A stretch of DNA of 64,000 nt, taken from contig CAIIXF020000001.1 in assembly GCA_903813345.2 (NCBI GenBank), forward strand, positions 60,593,885-60,657,884, written 5' to 3'. Positions within the stretch are counted from its first letter, which is position 1, and each line of letters begins with the position of its first letter. The notes beneath the pieces are model-generated. The model was not told the DNA's origin, did not search any database, and was given only the letters and a program-made list of their open reading frames with translations. Positions 62,397 to 64,000 of the stretch are shown here, piece after piece. Source of the DNA: Owenia fusiformis. Its lineage: Eukaryota > Annelida > Polychaeta > Sabellida > Oweniidae. The position numbers and the translations under genes were made by a program.

Positions 62397-62830
62397 ACTG
62401 CCTCCAATCATCCAATACTTGGCTCAATATAAGAGTGACCAAGTGGAGAAAATGGACTATTGTTGTAACATTTAACAGGTCCCTCATTGAAAAAATCTGT
62501 GATCCTGTATTTGTGCATTCTAATCTGGCTTTTATTGAATTCACTTCTGATTTCGGAATTTACAGATCTGATATTTATTGACTACTAAACTTTTAGAAGG
62601 TTTTCTTTAAAGATGCATTATGTCATAGGTTTCTCCCCCAGACAATCAATGATGTCCTATTGTTATTGCTCATATATCTCACATACCATGGATATATCTT
62701 GAGAATAACTTTTGGGTATATTATTGCCGAAATATCGGAGATAATCAACAGAACAACCAAACTCCAGAATTAAACACAATCGATTCGTCGGCTATCGAGG
62801 GGAATCCTCATTGAGTCACACAAGCGCGGT

Positions 62831-63828
62831 TATATATATTTTGCAAGTGGATCCAAGAGACCAAGTGGGCGAGTCAATTATTTTGCAGGGGTGGCATGAA
62901 ACACACATTTCAATTTTGTATATAATATAGTGTATTCCCAGCAATTGATTTCAGTACAGTAAAACTGTCATAATGAACACCTCTTTAGTGAAGATCTGTG
63001 CCCAGTGAACACATGAGTCTACTTTATTGAACACCTGTGTGTAAGCGAACACCAATTCCGAGCCAGTGATTTCAGTAACTTTTAGAGGGAATTATACCTA
63101 CAGGAAAAACCTGTTTAATTCGAGGGACCAGCTAAAAGCATTCGGATTAGGAGGTGTTCACATTTTGGTGTTTTGCAATTGCAAGATTTTGGATTTTGAA
63201 GAAATAGGAACAAATTCTCAATAAATATTTATTGTTATTTTGACTACAAAGCTTTTTGGCATTACAGTGACATGAAAATCCCATTCAAATGAATTTAGTC
63301 ATCCTAGAAAGCCCCATCATGAGTGAGATCATTCTCGTTTTTTCAAATATTTGAGCAATTTTGAATGGAACATGTGATATTTTATGAAGTGTTCAGATTA
63401 GATAGGTTAATTTTTCAAACATGACTGTTCAGTGTTCAAATTGGGAGGTGTTCACATTTCAAGGTTTTTTAACATTTGAGTCAATGGGAGGAAAAACGGG
63501 ACCAAAAATGTTCAAATTGGGACGTGTTCAGATTAGCCAAGTGTTCAGATATACAGGTTTTGCTGTTGTACTATTGTTTCCAATCTTTTGAAGGAAAGTG
63601 TACATCATTCAAAAGAATTGACAGGTGACACACTGTTATGGGAACTGGTCAAATCAGATGTTCCCACGCTTTACTTCCAGAAGAGGTCGTTTCCCAGGAT
63701 TATAGATGAACCCTTGGCCAATCAACGATATAGTCTACATAAGAGAAGTATGACAGTATGAATTCTGGGATATTCCTGTTTTGTTGAGACAGATGAGAAT
63801 AAAATTAACCCTTTGCAAAAGATCAAAA
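62831..63828. repeat. Segmental duplication, copy B
   Basis: It matches copy A throughout but has a single ~122-bp unit (62950-63060) instead of three, which accounts for its shorter length. The embedded MITE is at 63101-63565 and its right TA is lost. Confidence 0.85.
63101..63565. mobile_element. 465-bp pogo/Tigger-like MITE, copy B
   Basis: Left end CAGGAAAAACCTGTTTAATT (TA before it), right end ACAGGTTTTGCTG. It diverged from copy A after the segmental duplication. Confidence 0.75.
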
Positions 63829-64000
63829 AAGTTTAAAGTCCCTGTCTAAAGTTTTAAAATATTTTTTTATCATTTATTTACTATTTGCCATGACTTAAAA
63901 AGTTATTTTAGAGATTTTTGAAAAAAAATTATTTCAAAAAAAGTTGTGAGCATGTCATTTCTCAAATATTCAAATTTCCCGCCATTTTTCAAAAAAAGTT

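Overview
The window is AT-rich animal nuclear DNA. Genes have many short exons with GT-AG introns, most of the intergenic and intronic DNA is made of transposon remnants, MITEs and minisatellites, and all recognisable proteins are metazoan. An insect-type gustatory-receptor-like gene together with an IL-6-type helical cytokine candidate and a Gal-3-O-sulfotransferase suggests a marine invertebrate, possibly an invertebrate deuterostome such as a hemichordate. The species is not determined and this placement is inference.

Layout. 1-13.2 kb appears to be the large first intron of an AGAP (Arf-GAP/GTPase) gene whose first coding exon lies at 13228-13405 on the minus strand; the intron carries a complete mariner-type transposon (6576-9059) and a ~160-bp tandem array. 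A bidirectional promoter with two NRF1-like palindromes separates AGAP from ABRACL (plus strand, 14273-14808). ZMYND12 follows (plus, eight exons, 16170-20997), then a single-exon Gal-3-O-sulfotransferase (22286-23836), and ALG2 on the minus strand (three exons, 25798-28489). From 28.8 to 37.1 kb there is mostly repeat DNA: a MULE-like MITE, a 1.4-kb element filled with one iterated palindromic motif, and a large inverted repeat interrupted by a LINE fragment.

The most interesting part is 37.1-54.1 kb. A plus-strand gene of eleven coding exons encodes a GTSF1-like protein: two CHHC zinc fingers, a paired-tryptophan acidic motif, a Pro/Thr-rich linker and an eIF2A/PYM-like helical tail. Two unrelated genes lie inside its introns on the opposite strand. 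One (39048-43124) encodes a 233-residue secreted protein whose helices, intron phases and last-helix signature resemble the IL-6/IL-12 helical cytokine family. The other (48259-51645) encodes a 441-residue seven-helix gustatory-receptor-like protein with the phase-0 introns near the C-terminus that are typical of that family.

54-64 kb holds a two-exon gene for a small secreted eight-cysteine peptide (56546-56944), a ~145-bp tandem array, palindromic MITEs, and a ~1.2-kb segmental duplication containing pogo/Tigger-like MITEs and an array of ~122-bp repeats.

Exon structures were read by eye from splice signals and reading frame; all joins used are frame-consistent. No database search was run, so family names rest on recognised motifs and remembered relatives.
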